Shown: positions 46,528-54,922, counted from the first letter of the stretch. The stretch: DNA of 64,000 nucleotides from Mycobacterium sp. E787 (GCF_001668725.1 NZ_LZKL01000016.1:62001-126000), one strand, 5' to 3'. Notes: generated by a model not told the origin, from the sequence alone. Made by a program: numbers and translations.

Positions 46528-47259
46528 ATGATCGCACGTCACATCACCCGTTTCGTTGTTTCTGCAGTCGTCGCGGCGTCCGGTCTCAGCGCCTCGGTCC
46601 TCGCGCCTGCCCTCCCCTCCGCCTCCGCCCAATGCCCGGACGTGCAAGTGGTTTACGCCCGCGGCACCGGTGAGCCCCCCGGCGTCGGCGCCACGGGGCA
46701 GGCGTTCGTCGACGACCTGCGCTCGCGCATCGGCGGCAAGTCGCTCGACGTCTACCCGGTCAACTACCCCGCCAGCAACGACTGGGACACCGGCCTCGAC
46801 GGCATCCGCGACGCCGGCGCCCACGTCGTGTCCATGGCCCACGACTGCCCCAACACCAAAATGGTGCTCAGCGGCTACTCCCAGGGCGCGGCCGTGATGG
46901 GCTTCGTCACCTCCGCCGCCGTGCCCGACGGCGTCGACCCCAACACCGTGCCCAAGCCCATGGACCCCTCGGTCGCCGACCACGTGTCCTCGGTCGTGCT
47001 CTTCGGCATGCCCAACGTCCGCGCGATGAACTTCCTCAACGAGCCCCCGGTCGCCATCGGCCCGCTGTATCAGCCCAAGACGATCAAGGTCTGCGCCCCC
47101 GAGGATCCGGTGTGCTCCGACGGCATGAACTTCGCCGCGCACAACACCTACGCCTCCGACGAGCAGATGATCGACAAGGGCGCGGCCTTCGCGGCCAGCC
47201 ACCTCGGCGGGAACGGCGCAGCGCCCGCGTCGGCTCCCGGAGGAGGCTTCGGCAGCTGA
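46528..47259 (+). CDS. Secreted cutinase-family esterase
   Basis: This 243-residue exported esterase has a signal peptide of about 35 residues ending ALPSASA, followed by QCPDVQVVYARGTGEPPG, the classical mature start of mycobacterial cutinases. The nucleophile Ser is in LSGYSQGAAVMG, the Asp probably in CAPEDPVCSDG and the His in the following AAHNTY region. Cys pairs match the family. A Gly/Pro/Ala tail closes the protein. The family hydrolyses esters and phospholipids. The ATG at 46528 gives a normal signal peptide. Confidence 0.92.
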   Translation: MIARHITRFVVSAVVAASGLSASVLAPALPSASAQCPDVQVVYARGTGEPPGVGATGQAFVDDLRSRIGGKSLDVYPVNYPASNDWDTGLDGIRDAGAHVVSMAHDCPNTKMVLSGYSQGAAVMGFVTSAAVPDGVDPNTVPKPMDPSVADHVSSVVLFGMPNVRAMNFLNEPPVAIGPLYQPKTIKVCAPEDPVCSDGMNFAAHNTYASDEQMIDKGAAFAASHLGGNGAAPASAPGGGFGS

Positions 47260-47327
47260 GCCGATGACTTTCGTCCCTGGCGGACCACCCGGTGCCGGCG
47301 GTCAACTGGGTGCCGAGGGAGGTGGTC

Positions 47328-47846
47328 ATGGGCAAGCGACTGGCTGGGCTGCTGCTGGTGCTCGCGGTTCTCGGCTGGCTGGTGGTGTTGCCGAGAATCA
47401 TCAGGCGCAACCGTGGCATTTTGTTCAACCGCGGCTGGTTCAGGACGTTTTTGACGACGTATAACGGGATGACCCGCAAGATTTCGGGAACGAAACGCTC
47501 GTCGTGGGGGCTGCTGACCCACGTCGGGCGCCGTAGCGGGCGCGTCTACCAGACGTCGCTGGGCACGGCCGCGTACGGTGACGGCTTCCTGTTGCCGCTG
47601 GGTTACGGCCGGCAGACCGACTGGTACCGCAACCTGATGTCCGCGGGGATCGGCACGCTCGCCTGGAAGGGGCGCACCTATGCGCTCGAGCGGCCCGAAC
47701 TGATTTCCGGGCCCGAGGCGATGCGAGCGTGGCCGCTCGTGTCGCGGATGCTGTTGCGGCTGTCAGGAATACACGAGTTCGTGTGGCTGCACCACAGCCA
47801 GGCCGCGGAGCCGCTCGCCTCGTCGGCGCAACACGCAACGCAGTGA
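47328..47846 (+). CDS. Deazaflavin-type nitroreductase-family membrane-anchored protein
   Basis: This 172-residue protein of the DUF385/Ddn-like family has an N-terminal hydrophobic anchor (residues 5-25, LAGLLLVLAVLGWLVVLP), then the family core LLTHVGRRSGRVYQTSLGTAAYGDGFLLPLGYG. The group uses the deazaflavin F420, or binds it without known reduction. The ATG at 47328 is preceded by GAGGGAGG. The TGA overlaps the GTG of the alpha/beta hydrolase gene. Confidence 0.85.
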   Translation: MGKRLAGLLLVLAVLGWLVVLPRIIRRNRGILFNRGWFRTFLTTYNGMTRKISGTKRSSWGLLTHVGRRSGRVYQTSLGTAAYGDGFLLPLGYGRQTDWYRNLMSAGIGTLAWKGRTYALERPELISGPEAMRAWPLVSRMLLRLSGIHEFVWLHHSQAAEPLASSAQHATQ

Positions 47847-48727
47847 AGACCTTGCCGGTCCCGGGCGGGGTGGACAGCCGTGACGTCGTCGTGCGCGGCG
47901 TCCGCACCCGGGTGTACGAGGTTGACCCTCGCAACGACGCCACCCCGCTGTTCCTGCTGCACGGTGGTGGGGTCGACTCGGCGCTCGTCACGTTCGGATC
48001 CGCGCTGGTGGCCCTGGGGCAGCGCCGGCGGGTAATCGCTCCCGACCTTCCCGGGTACGGCGAAACCGACTTCCCCGAGTCGGACTTCTCCATCCCGTGG
48101 TACGCCGACTGGGTCGACGCTCTCATTGGGGGCTACGGCTTCGACCGGGTCGATCTCGGGGGGCTGTCGCTCGGCGGATGGATCACGCTCGAAGTGGCCA
48201 TCAGCCACCCCGAGGTGGTGCGCCGCATCGTCGCGATCAATCCCGGCGGTATCACCGAGACGTTCAAGTTCCTGCGCACCGCGAAGTGGTTGGCCAACCG
48301 ACCGCGACTGGCGAACCGCATGGACTGGTTGTCGGTGAGCCTGGGCCGCAAGCTCCTTCGCATGCAACTGCGCGCCGGCCTCGGCATGCAGAATGCCTCG
48401 GCGTTGACCGACGAGCTGGTCGACGCGGTCATCGTCAGCGGCAAGCGCCCGCATGCGGGCGAAGCGTTCGCGGGCACGCAGCGCTGGGCCTTCAGCGCGG
48501 GGTCCGAAGGCCTGTCGCTGGTGTCCCGGCTGCCAAGGATCGGCGCCAAGGCGCTGTTCATCGCAGGGCGTGACGACAGGCTGGTGCCCGTCGCGGATTC
48601 GATTAGGGCCGCGCAGCTCGTCGCGAACGGGGACGTGCGCGTGCTGGAGCCCTGTGGGCACTGGCTCGTGCGCGACTGCCCGGCGGAGTTCGTCGACGCG
48701 GTGAATCAATTCCTCGACGCGCCATGA
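47843..48727 (+). CDS. Alpha/beta hydrolase
   Basis: This 294-residue alpha/beta hydrolase has the oxyanion-type LFLLHGGGVDSAL near residue 37, DLPGYGETDFP, nucleophile GGLSLGGWITLE near 107, the acid in LFIAGRDDRLVPVAD, and His in PCGHWLVRDCP. It looks like the serine-hydrolase class of C-C bond hydrolases and esterases. It is coupled to the deazaflavin-type reductase gene. The last 22 nt overlap the end of the convergent TetR gene. Confidence 0.87.
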   Translation: MKTLPVPGGVDSRDVVVRGVRTRVYEVDPRNDATPLFLLHGGGVDSALVTFGSALVALGQRRRVIAPDLPGYGETDFPESDFSIPWYADWVDALIGGYGFDRVDLGGLSLGGWITLEVAISHPEVVRRIVAINPGGITETFKFLRTAKWLANRPRLANRMDWLSVSLGRKLLRMQLRAGLGMQNASALTDELVDAVIVSGKRPHAGEAFAGTQRWAFSAGSEGLSLVSRLPRIGAKALFIAGRDDRLVPVADSIRAAQLVANGDVRVLEPCGHWLVRDCPAEFVDAVNQFLDAP

Positions 48728-49299
48728 CCTTTGGGCGGCCGGGCGAGCGCGCGATCGACATAGGCCGCGAGGCGCGCCTCGGTGATCCCGCCGATACCGA
48801 AGATCGTTCGGAAGTAAATCGGCGCCAAGATGCAGTCGTAGACATCGGTCTGGTCGAGGGCGGCCTCGCCGCGTTCGCCACCGCGGTCAAGCATCGCCTG
48901 GATCCGTGCACCACGCGCACGCAGCGCGGCGCTACGCGAAGGTTGGCCTTGCTCACCGACGGCGAGCACGGCCTGCAGGAAAGCCAACCCCCCGGGGCGG
49001 GCGACGTCGCCGGCCGCACGGGCGGCGAAGGCGAGCAAGTCGCCGCGCAGTGTTCCCGTGTCGGGAAGCGGCGGAAGCCGCGCCGCCTCGACATCGAGGA
49101 CGAGCGCCTCAAGGGTGCCCCAGCGCCGGTAGATGCTGGTCGGGTTCACGCCCGCCCGCTCGGCTATCTCGGCAACCGTGAGCTGACGCGGGTTTCCCTG
49201 CGCCACAATCTTATTGACCGCGCCGTGCACCGCCGCGACGACCCTTGCGCTGCGCCCACCCGTGCGTCGTCGTACCTCCCGTACATCCGTCACGCTCAA
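48706..49299 (-). CDS. TetR-family regulator
   Basis: This 197-residue TetR protein has the DNA-binding segment ARVVAAVHGAVNKIVAQGNPRQLTVAEIAERAGVNPTSIYRRWGTLEAL at about residues 18-65. The C-terminal domain with GTLRGDLLAFAARAAGDV and YFRTIFGIGGITEARLAAYVDRAL is common in mycobacterial TetR proteins. TTG at 49299 or GTG at 49293 may be the start. It is divergent from the large alpha/beta hydrolase at 49382, with an imperfect palindrome between them. Confidence 0.86.
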   Translation of the reverse strand: MSVTDVREVRRRTGGRSARVVAAVHGAVNKIVAQGNPRQLTVAEIAERAGVNPTSIYRRWGTLEALVLDVEAARLPPLPDTGTLRGDLLAFAARAAGDVARPGGLAFLQAVLAVGEQGQPSRSAALRARGARIQAMLDRGGERGEAALDQTDVYDCILAPIYFRTIFGIGGITEARLAAYVDRALARPPKGHGASRN

Positions 49300-49303
49300 A
49301 TGT

Positions 49304-49325
49304 TAACGCAACTCTTATTGCTTTA
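49304..49325. promoter_or_regulatory. Candidate TetR operator between divergent genes
   Basis: TAACGCAA (49304-49311) and TTGCTTTA (49318-49325) form an inverted repeat with one mismatch and a 6-bp spacer. It lies 5 bp from the TetR start and 57 bp from the hydrolase ATG. The location between a regulator and a divergent enzyme is classic for TetR autocontrol. Support is positional only. Confidence 0.5.
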
Positions 49326-49381
49326 GCGGGCGATCCGGTCGTATTGTCGGTGACTACTAGCTGTTGATTGAGGAATCCGCA

Positions 49382-50608
49382 ATGAAGCCGCTCCTGTTTC
49401 CCGAGGACACCTCGTTCTGGTTTGAGACCCTGCGGGTCCTGGGCCACACCGCGTACGGCGGTGCCGACATCGGCGAGGTGCTCACCACAGCGCAGGCCAT
49501 CACCGCCGGCGATTACGACAGCTGGTATGACAAATGGTCGGCCACCGCGGACTGGGTTGCGGCCGAGGCCGAAAAGGCTCTGGCCGCAGGCCACCGCATC
49601 AGCGCCCGCGATGGGCTCATGCGGGCCAACAACTACTATCGGTCCGCCGAGTTCTACTTGCACGGAAACCCCGATGATCCCCGCATCGACCACGTCTACA
49701 ACCGAAGCCGCGAGTGCTTTCACACCGCCGCCACTCTCTTCGACCCACCGATCGAGCCCGTTGAGATCCCTTATGAGGGAACCGTGTTGCACGGCTACTT
49801 CTATCGGGCGTCCGGAACCGGCGACGAAAGCGCCACGCGCCCAACGGTGATCATGCACAGTGGATTCGACGGCACGTGCGAGGAGCTGCACTGGTTCGGC
49901 GCCGCCGCCGGGCAGGAACGCGGCTACCACGTGCTGACGTTCGACGGGCCAGGGCAGCCCGCGGCCCGTCGCCTCGACGGCCTGGTCTTTCGTCCCGACT
50001 GGGAGAACGTCGTCACTCCCGTGCTCGACTGGCTCCTTGAGCGTCCCGGCATCGACCCGGCCCGAACCGCGCTCTTCGGTCTCTCCATGGGAGGCCTGCT
50101 CGCTCCACGGGCCGCCGCATTCGAGCACCGATTGGCCGCCTGCATTGCCATGGACGGCGCCTACGACCTCGGCATCACTGTCACCGAGCCCATGCCGTTG
50201 GCACGCGCGGACGCCGAGGCCCTACTCCGGGCCAAATCGGCACCGGAGGCCGACGCGATGATCGAGCAGTTGATCGCGTCCAACCCGAATATCAGATGGG
50301 CGACCGCCCACGGCCAATACGTTATGGGCGTCAACACCCCCCGCGCCTTCCTGGCCTGCTATCTCGACTACACGCTGGCCGATGGCATCGCCGAGCGCAT
50401 CAGCTGCCCCACCCTGGTCTGCGACGCCGCCGAGGACATCTTCTTCCCGGGTCAACCCAAGCTGCTTTTCGAGCACCTGACGTGTGAGAAAACGCTTTTG
50501 GCGTTCACGGCAGCCGAAGGCGCGGAAGCGCACTGCCAATCCGGCGCCCAACGCCTCGCGCTGGGGCGCGTCTACGACTGGCTCGACACCGTACTGGCCG
50601 GCACCTAG
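49382..50608 (+). CDS. Large alpha/beta hydrolase (DPP/dihydropseudooxynicotine-type)
   Basis: This 408-residue enzyme has an extended helical N-terminal cap (about 1-125, with WYDKWSATADWVAAEAEKALAAGHRISARDGLMRANNYYRSAEF) followed by the hydrolase core. The nucleophile is in LFGLSMGGLLAPRAA near residue 240, the acid in VCDAAEDIFF, and the His in EGAEAHCQSG. This layout matches 2,6-dihydropseudooxynicotine hydrolase and similar C-C hydrolases. The substrate is not known. It is divergent from the TetR gene and its stop overlaps the convergent amidase gene by 4 nt. Confidence 0.85.
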   Translation: MKPLLFPEDTSFWFETLRVLGHTAYGGADIGEVLTTAQAITAGDYDSWYDKWSATADWVAAEAEKALAAGHRISARDGLMRANNYYRSAEFYLHGNPDDPRIDHVYNRSRECFHTAATLFDPPIEPVEIPYEGTVLHGYFYRASGTGDESATRPTVIMHSGFDGTCEELHWFGAAAGQERGYHVLTFDGPGQPAARRLDGLVFRPDWENVVTPVLDWLLERPGIDPARTALFGLSMGGLLAPRAAAFEHRLAACIAMDGAYDLGITVTEPMPLARADAEALLRAKSAPEADAMIEQLIASNPNIRWATAHGQYVMGVNTPRAFLACYLDYTLADGIAERISCPTLVCDAAEDIFFPGQPKLLFEHLTCEKTLLAFTAAEGAEAHCQSGAQRLALGRVYDWLDTVLAGT

Positions 50609-51375
50609 CCGACCTTGGCGTTCAGGAACGCGACGATCCCCCGGGTGACGGCGTCGGCGTACCTCGCCCGGCCGTCGGGGGTTTCCATCCGCGCGGCTTC
50701 GTCGGCGTTCTTCATATTGCCCAGCTCGACGAGGACGGCCGGATACTCGGCCAGGTTCAGCCCCGCCAGGTCGTCGCGCCCATACAGGCCGTCCGACCCG
50801 ATGTAGGTGGACGGGTGGAAACCCGCCTGCACCAACGCGTCCCGCATCGCGCGCGCCAGCTGCAGGGAGGGTCCGGCTTGGGCGTCGTTCAACGGCGGGC
50901 TCGAGTAGTTCACGTGGAATCCCGAGCCCGACGCCGGTCCGCCGTCGGCGTGGACGCTCACGATGGCGTCCGGGCGCATCGCGTTGGCCAGCGCGGCACG
51001 CTGGTCGACGCACGGTCCAACGGACCCGTCGTTGTCGCGGGACAGCTGGGTGCGAACGCCCATCTGGTTGAGCTGACCGGCGATCAGCCCCACCACCGCC
51101 CAGGTGAACGCGTGCTCCGGGTAGCCGTCGTCGGCCGCGGCGCCCGACGTCTGACACTCCTTGGTCCCGCCCCGGCCATTGGGCACCTGCCGGGTGATCG
51201 AGGCGTCGTTCACCGCGTTGTGGCCCGGGTCGAGAAAGACGCCCATCCCCGCGATGCCGGCCCCCGCGCGGGGGGCGTTGATCAGCGCGCCCATCCCCAG
51301 CAGTGCCGGCGCGGCGACGGCGCAGCGCAAGGCGTCACGCCGTGAAAGGGGCCGCAGCCAACCGGGGTCACTCAC
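50605..51375 (-). CDS. Exported N-acetylmuramoyl-L-alanine amidase
   Basis: This 256-residue Amidase_3 protein resembles Rv3717/Ami1. A twin-arginine-like leader, RPLSRRDALRCAVAAPALLGMGALINAPRAGAG, ends near residue 40. The zinc site uses the His in VFLDPGHNA, a Glu near PEHAFTW and the His in VSVHADGG. The catalytic Glu is in VLVELGNMKNADEA near the C-terminus. It would cut the amide between muramic acid and the stem peptide. GTG at 51375 overlaps the stop of the upstream membrane protein. Confidence 0.9.
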   Translation of the reverse strand: MSDPGWLRPLSRRDALRCAVAAPALLGMGALINAPRAGAGIAGMGVFLDPGHNAVNDASITRQVPNGRGGTKECQTSGAAADDGYPEHAFTWAVVGLIAGQLNQMGVRTQLSRDNDGSVGPCVDQRAALANAMRPDAIVSVHADGGPASGSGFHVNYSSPPLNDAQAGPSLQLARAMRDALVQAGFHPSTYIGSDGLYGRDDLAGLNLAEYPAVLVELGNMKNADEAARMETPDGRARYADAVTRGIVAFLNAKVG

Positions 51376-51710
51376 TCGCGCGATGGTAACAACCGCTGCA
51401 GAGACCTCCTTTCGGGATAGAGGTAGTGCATGAGCTTGGCGCCTTCGACGCCGTAGACGCCGCGGTCGTCGCCGCGCAGCACCCAGTTGTGCTGTTGATC
51501 GGCGCGGAAGCGGAGCGCGGCCCGATGGGCCGCACGGAGTTCGGCGCGCCGGCGCCCGTCTCGCACGATGGCCCGCACGAGGAAAAAGAGGCCCACAAGC
51601 GCCGCCGCCCCGGCGATCCACCAGATCAACTTGACGATGATCCAGATGATCAGCGCCAGCCCCAACAACCCACCCAGCCCGCCGGCCGAGCTCGCATTGG
51701 CCTTACTCAT
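51372..51710 (-). CDS. Small membrane protein upstream of the amidase
   Basis: This 112-residue protein has a Gly/Ser-rich start, one or two hydrophobic helices in residues 12-47 (LGGLLGLALIIWIIVKLIWWIAGAAALVGLFFLV), then a basic, Arg-rich cytoplasmic region (RRRAELRAAHRAALRFRADQQHNW) with VYGVEGAKLMHYLYP. The helices are Trp-rich. Its stop overlaps the amidase start, so a linked role in cell-wall work is possible. No known family recognised. Confidence 0.7.
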   Translation of the reverse strand: MSKANASSAGGLGGLLGLALIIWIIVKLIWWIAGAAALVGLFFLVRAIVRDGRRRAELRAAHRAALRFRADQQHNWVLRGDDRGVYGVEGAKLMHYLYPERRSLQRLLPSRE

Positions 51711-51739
51711 GCCAAGAAGGTAACCGGCCCCACCGACAT

Positions 51740-52975
51740 TTACGGCTCGTCGACGGCGGCCGCCAGGGCGTCGCCGACGCTCTTCAAGAAGGTGGCCGGC
51801 ACGCTGTAGCCACAAGTCACCATCCGCAGCCCACCCTCGTAGGTGGTGATCCCGGTGACGTACTCGCCGTCGATCTGGCCTTGCACGAGCGGCCCCCACA
51901 CCGCCGTGGGCCGCAGCGGTCCGGCGCCGTCGAGGTTCTGCACACCTAGGTTGCTGACGAGCATGTCGAACGGGCACACCCGGCTGAAGAGGTCCTCGGC
52001 GTGGCCGGTTTCGGCGTCGACCGTGATCGCCTGCTGCACGGCGAGCGACGCCGTGCGGATCCCCCGCGCCGAGCGGGCCACCGCGAGGTGCGCGGTGATC
52101 TCGCGGGCCTGCTCCCAGAACGGCGCGCCGTCCCACGGCGCCAATCCCGTCCAGGTCGACTGGATGTAGAGCCCACAGTCCTGTCCGGCGCCGATCAGCG
52201 CGCGGAAGTTGATGGGGTTGAGCACGCGCACGAAGTCTTCGCCGCGCTCGAAGGACCGCACCCGGCACATGGCGACCACCATCGCCGAGTGCACCGTGGT
52301 GCGCTCGGCGCGGCAACGCTGAACCAACCGCTCGGTGTCGGCGGCCGCCATTTCCGTCGTGTGCACATTGGTCAGGGCGCCGTCGAAGGGCCGGATGGTG
52401 GTGGGCGTCCGCATCCTCGGGTCGTCGGGCAGCTCGGCGGGATCGAACGGCTCGGCGTCCCCCAGCGTGTGCGCGGTCAACTGCTCTTGTGAGTGCGGCA
52501 CAGGCAGATTCGACAGCGTCTCGCCGTTGAGCGCGGCGAGCACGTCGCTGAGAACGAGCACCGAGGAAATCCCGTCCGCGAGGGTGTGGTCGAAGCTCAG
52601 CAACAACGCACTGCTCGACGGCCCCTGCAGCAGTGAGGCCCGCATCAGCGGCGCCCGCGAACGGTCGAAGGTTCGGCTGAGCTCCTCGGCCGCGACCGCG
52701 TCCCAGGACAATTCCGCGCTGCGGTGCACGGTCAACTCGATGCGCGCGACCGCCGGCGCGCGATAAAAACCGAGGCGGGTGCCCGGGCGGTCCTCGACGT
52801 GCACCGACAGCAAGGGGTGGCGGCGCTGGACGGCGGCCAGCGCAGGCCTGAGCCGGGCGGCGGTGAGCACTTCGTCGAACTCGGCCACCAACAAGAAGTG
52901 CGTCGGGTGGCGCTCGCTGTAGCGGTAGAAAAGTCGTTCTGCGGCGCCGAGGGGGCGAACGCTTTCGATCACCAA
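51740..52975 (-). CDS. PapA-like condensation-domain acyltransferase
   Basis: This 411-residue protein has the chloramphenicol-acetyltransferase/condensation fold. The catalytic HxxxD is LSFDHTLADGISSVLVL near residue 129. RPLGAAERLFYRYSERHPTHFLLVAEF at the start and DMLVSNLGVQNLDG near the C-terminus are close to PapA5-like enzymes, which move acyl chains from synthases onto diols or trehalose. No polyketide synthase is nearby. No signal peptide. A gene-free 145 bp separates it from the zinc-finger protein. Confidence 0.82.
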   Translation of the reverse strand: MVIESVRPLGAAERLFYRYSERHPTHFLLVAEFDEVLTAARLRPALAAVQRRHPLLSVHVEDRPGTRLGFYRAPAVARIELTVHRSAELSWDAVAAEELSRTFDRSRAPLMRASLLQGPSSSALLLSFDHTLADGISSVLVLSDVLAALNGETLSNLPVPHSQEQLTAHTLGDAEPFDPAELPDDPRMRTPTTIRPFDGALTNVHTTEMAAADTERLVQRCRAERTTVHSAMVVAMCRVRSFERGEDFVRVLNPINFRALIGAGQDCGLYIQSTWTGLAPWDGAPFWEQAREITAHLAVARSARGIRTASLAVQQAITVDAETGHAEDLFSRVCPFDMLVSNLGVQNLDGAGPLRPTAVWGPLVQGQIDGEYVTGITTYEGGLRMVTCGYSVPATFLKSVGDALAAAVDEP

Positions 52976-53088
52976 GTCTCCAAACGTCGTTGGGTCACTG
53001 CGACACCCTGCAGACGGGTCCCGGCGACGCTCGGTTCAGGCCGGAGAAGACAACGGGGGTTGTCGTGCCGATCCTGACGACGTACGGT

Positions 53089-53107
53089 TGTCAGGGAAAG
53101 CCTGACA
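53089..53107. promoter_or_regulatory. Inverted repeat upstream of the zinc-finger/HTH gene
   Basis: TGTCAGG (53089-53095) and CCTGACA (53101-53107) form a perfect 7-bp inverted repeat with a 5-bp spacer, 13 bp before the ATG. A further CCTGAC lies at 53073-53078. The product of the gene has a helix-turn-helix, so it may bind here and control its own synthesis. Confidence 0.5.
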
Positions 53108-53120
53108 CCAAGGAATCGCG

Positions 53121-53489
53121 ATGAGCCCTACCGCCGACAAGACCGCGCAAGTGTGGTGTTCGTTCTGCGGCAAATCCAACACCGAGGTCGACAAGCTGGT
53201 CGCCGGCCCGGGCGTGCAGATCTGCAACGAATGCATCGATTTGTCCCAGGCCATCATCGACGAGTATCGCGACAAGCCGAACGAGCTTCGCATGCCGATC
53301 TGGGAATCGTGGAGCGACGAGCAGATGCTCGACCACATCCCCCGCATCGCCGTGGTGGCCCGGCGGGTGGAGGCCGACCTGCGCGACTGGGTACGCGAAC
53401 TTCGCCGGCGCGGCATCACCTGGGCGAAAATCGGCCACACCCTGGGCATTACGCGCCAGTCCGCGTGGGAGCGATTCTCCGGCGAATAG
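53121..53489 (+). CDS. ClpX-type C4 zinc finger with helix-turn-helix
   Basis: This 122-residue protein pairs two small domains. Residues 13-38 have the ClpX zinc-binding layout, CSFCGKSN then [15 protein letters not shown], with two CxxC knuckles, as in the ClpX N-terminal domain. The ClpX ATPase is absent. The C-terminus (about 65-122) is helical with [29 protein letters not shown], a sigma-4-like or Xre-type helix-turn-helix. The protein may be a DNA-binding regulator or a ClpX adaptor. Function not established; I am confident of the domain reading. Confidence 0.8.
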   Translation: MSPTADKTAQVWCSFCGKSNTEVDKLVAGPGVQICNECIDLSQAIIDEYRDKPNELRMPIWESWSDEQMLDHIPRIAVVARRVEADLRDWVRELRRRGITWAKIGHTLGITRQSAWERFSGE

Positions 53490-53492
53490 CTC

Positions 53493-54149
53493 TCAGGTGT
53501 TGGTCAGCGCCCGCGCCGCGGCGCGGAACATGGTCTGCTTGATCGCGCCGAGCGTGCCGGGATCCTTGCTCCCCAACGGGCGCAACGAATCAGCGGCCGC
53601 GGCGGTCACCTCGCCCTCCGCCGCGGTGGCGTCGACGATGCCGAACTCTGTCGCCTCGAGGCCGCCGAACCGCCGCCCGGTCGTCATCGACGCCACCGCT
53701 GCACGGGGGGTCAGCTTGGCCTGGATCAGCGCGGCCATGCCGTCGGTGAACGGGATGCGGATGTCGACCTCGGGGAAGCAGAAGTAGCCGCGGTCGGCGC
53801 GCATCACCCGCACGTCGTGGGCCATGGCCAGCATGGCCCCGGCGCCGAACGCGTGTCCGGTGACGGCGGCGGCGGTCGGGATCGGGAAGGTCAGCACGCG
53901 CGCCAGCAGGGCCTGCACGCGGGCGACGTAGGGCTGTCCCTGCTCGGCATGGGCGGCGAGCCAGTCCAGGTCCAGGCCGTTCGTGTAGAACTTGCCGCCC
54001 GCGGTGGTGACCAGACCCTGCGCGCCGGCCGTTTTGACGTCGTCGAGGTGGGCGTTGACGGCGTCGAGAAAGCCTGGCGAGAACCGGTTTTCGTCGTCGC
54101 CGAGGTCGACGACGGCGATCTTGTCGTCCCAGGTCAGTGTCGGTGTCAT
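53493..54149 (-). CDS. Enoyl-CoA hydratase/isomerase-family protein
   Basis: This 218-residue crotonase has FSPGFLDAVNAHLDDV, the oxyanion pair GKFYTNGLDLDWL and AAVTGHAFGAGAMLAMAHD, and the Glu/Asp position in CFPEVDIRIPFTDG. It is shorter than typical hydratases (about 260) and near the isomerase-type length. Substrate unknown. Its ATG overlaps the TetR gene upstream (ATGA), so the regulator controls it directly. Confidence 0.86.
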   Translation of the reverse strand: MTPTLTWDDKIAVVDLGDDENRFSPGFLDAVNAHLDDVKTAGAQGLVTTAGGKFYTNGLDLDWLAAHAEQGQPYVARVQALLARVLTFPIPTAAAVTGHAFGAGAMLAMAHDVRVMRADRGYFCFPEVDIRIPFTDGMAALIQAKLTPRAAVASMTTGRRFGGLEATEFGIVDATAAEGEVTAAAADSLRPLGSKDPGTLGAIKQTMFRAAARALTNT

Positions 54150-54778
54150 TTCGTGTTCCCTTCTCTGGTTCTGCGCCGTGGCGGGGGCGGGCCGACGGCC
54201 AGGACAGCGCGGACGGCGGCTTGGAGGCGGTTTTGGGCGTCGTGGTCGTGGATTCGGTTGCGTTGCAACAGAATCGCGGTCGGCAGATCGACGATGCACA
54301 TGGTGATGACGTCGACGGCCGCCGCGTCCTTGCGGTCCCACAGGGCGCGGGCCAGTCGGATCATGGTCTCGACGAGCAGCCGGTCCAGGTCATGCATTTG
54401 GGTGGCGATCTCGGGCGGCGTTTCGGCGCCCAGGAGCTCGTCGCGGCGCACCGTCAGCAACAACTGCGACGAATGCGGATGCTCTTCGGCGAACACCGCG
54501 GGCGCCTCGGCCGCGGCCACCACCGCGGCAACGGCGTCGCCCTGGGGTGCGGCGTCGATCAATTCACCTTGCGCACTGAGGAATCGGTGCCCGGCACGCA
54601 GCCAGGCGCGGCCAACCAGGCCCGCGCGGGACCCGAACGTGTGATAGACCGCGCCGTTGGACACGCCGATCGCGTCGCTGATCGCGCGGATCGTGACGGC
54701 ATTCGGCCCCGACTGCACGGCGATCCGCTCGACGGCATCCAGGATCTGGTCCTGGTCGTACAGGCGGGGGCGCGGCAT
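54146..54778 (-). CDS. TetR-family regulator upstream of the crotonase gene
   Basis: This 210-residue TetR protein starts MPRPRLYDQDQILDAVERIAVQSGPNAVTIRAISDAIGVSNGAVYHTFGSRAGLVGRAW, giving the full helix-turn-helix in residues 8-56. I chose the ATG at 54778 because the further upstream codons lie in the operator palindrome. It is coupled to the crotonase gene. A perfect 24-bp palindrome starts 9 bp before the start, so autoregulation is likely. Confidence 0.9.
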   Translation of the reverse strand: MPRPRLYDQDQILDAVERIAVQSGPNAVTIRAISDAIGVSNGAVYHTFGSRAGLVGRAWLRAGHRFLSAQGELIDAAPQGDAVAAVVAAAEAPAVFAEEHPHSSQLLLTVRRDELLGAETPPEIATQMHDLDRLLVETMIRLARALWDRKDAAAVDVITMCIVDLPTAILLQRNRIHDHDAQNRLQAAVRAVLAVGPPPPRRRTREGNTK

Positions 54779-54787
54779 GCCGACACT

Positions 54788-54811
54788 ATAACAGAGCGAT
54801 CGCTCTGTTAT
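54788..54811. promoter_or_regulatory. Perfect 24-bp palindrome, TetR operator
   Basis: The half-site ATAACAGAGCGA (54788-54799) is followed directly by its exact reverse complement (54800-54811), with no spacer. It is centred about 22 bp before the TetR ATG. Perfect palindromes of this length next to a TetR gene are typical operators, and the protein would block its own promoter and that of the coupled crotonase gene. Confidence 0.8.
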
Positions 54812-54813
54812 GT

Positions 54814-54922
54814 GGTAGCGCATCCGCCACCACGTTCGCGGGCCACCTCATCCCCGCAACCACCCGTCCCGGGGGCATGTGGTGGTCGCCGAACTCGGTA
54901 GCACATCCGCCACCACGTTCGC
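54814..54922. repeat. 26-bp direct repeats in the space before the DUF3060 gene
   Basis: The segment at 54814-54839 recurs at 54897-54922 with a single mismatch (GGTAGCGCATCC against GGTAGCACATCC), 83 bp apart. Between them lies an inverted GTGGTGG to the repeats' CCACCAC. The space from 54812 to 54959 holds no gene I can support. The second copy sits 38 bp beyond the DUF3060 stop. Confidence 0.7.
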
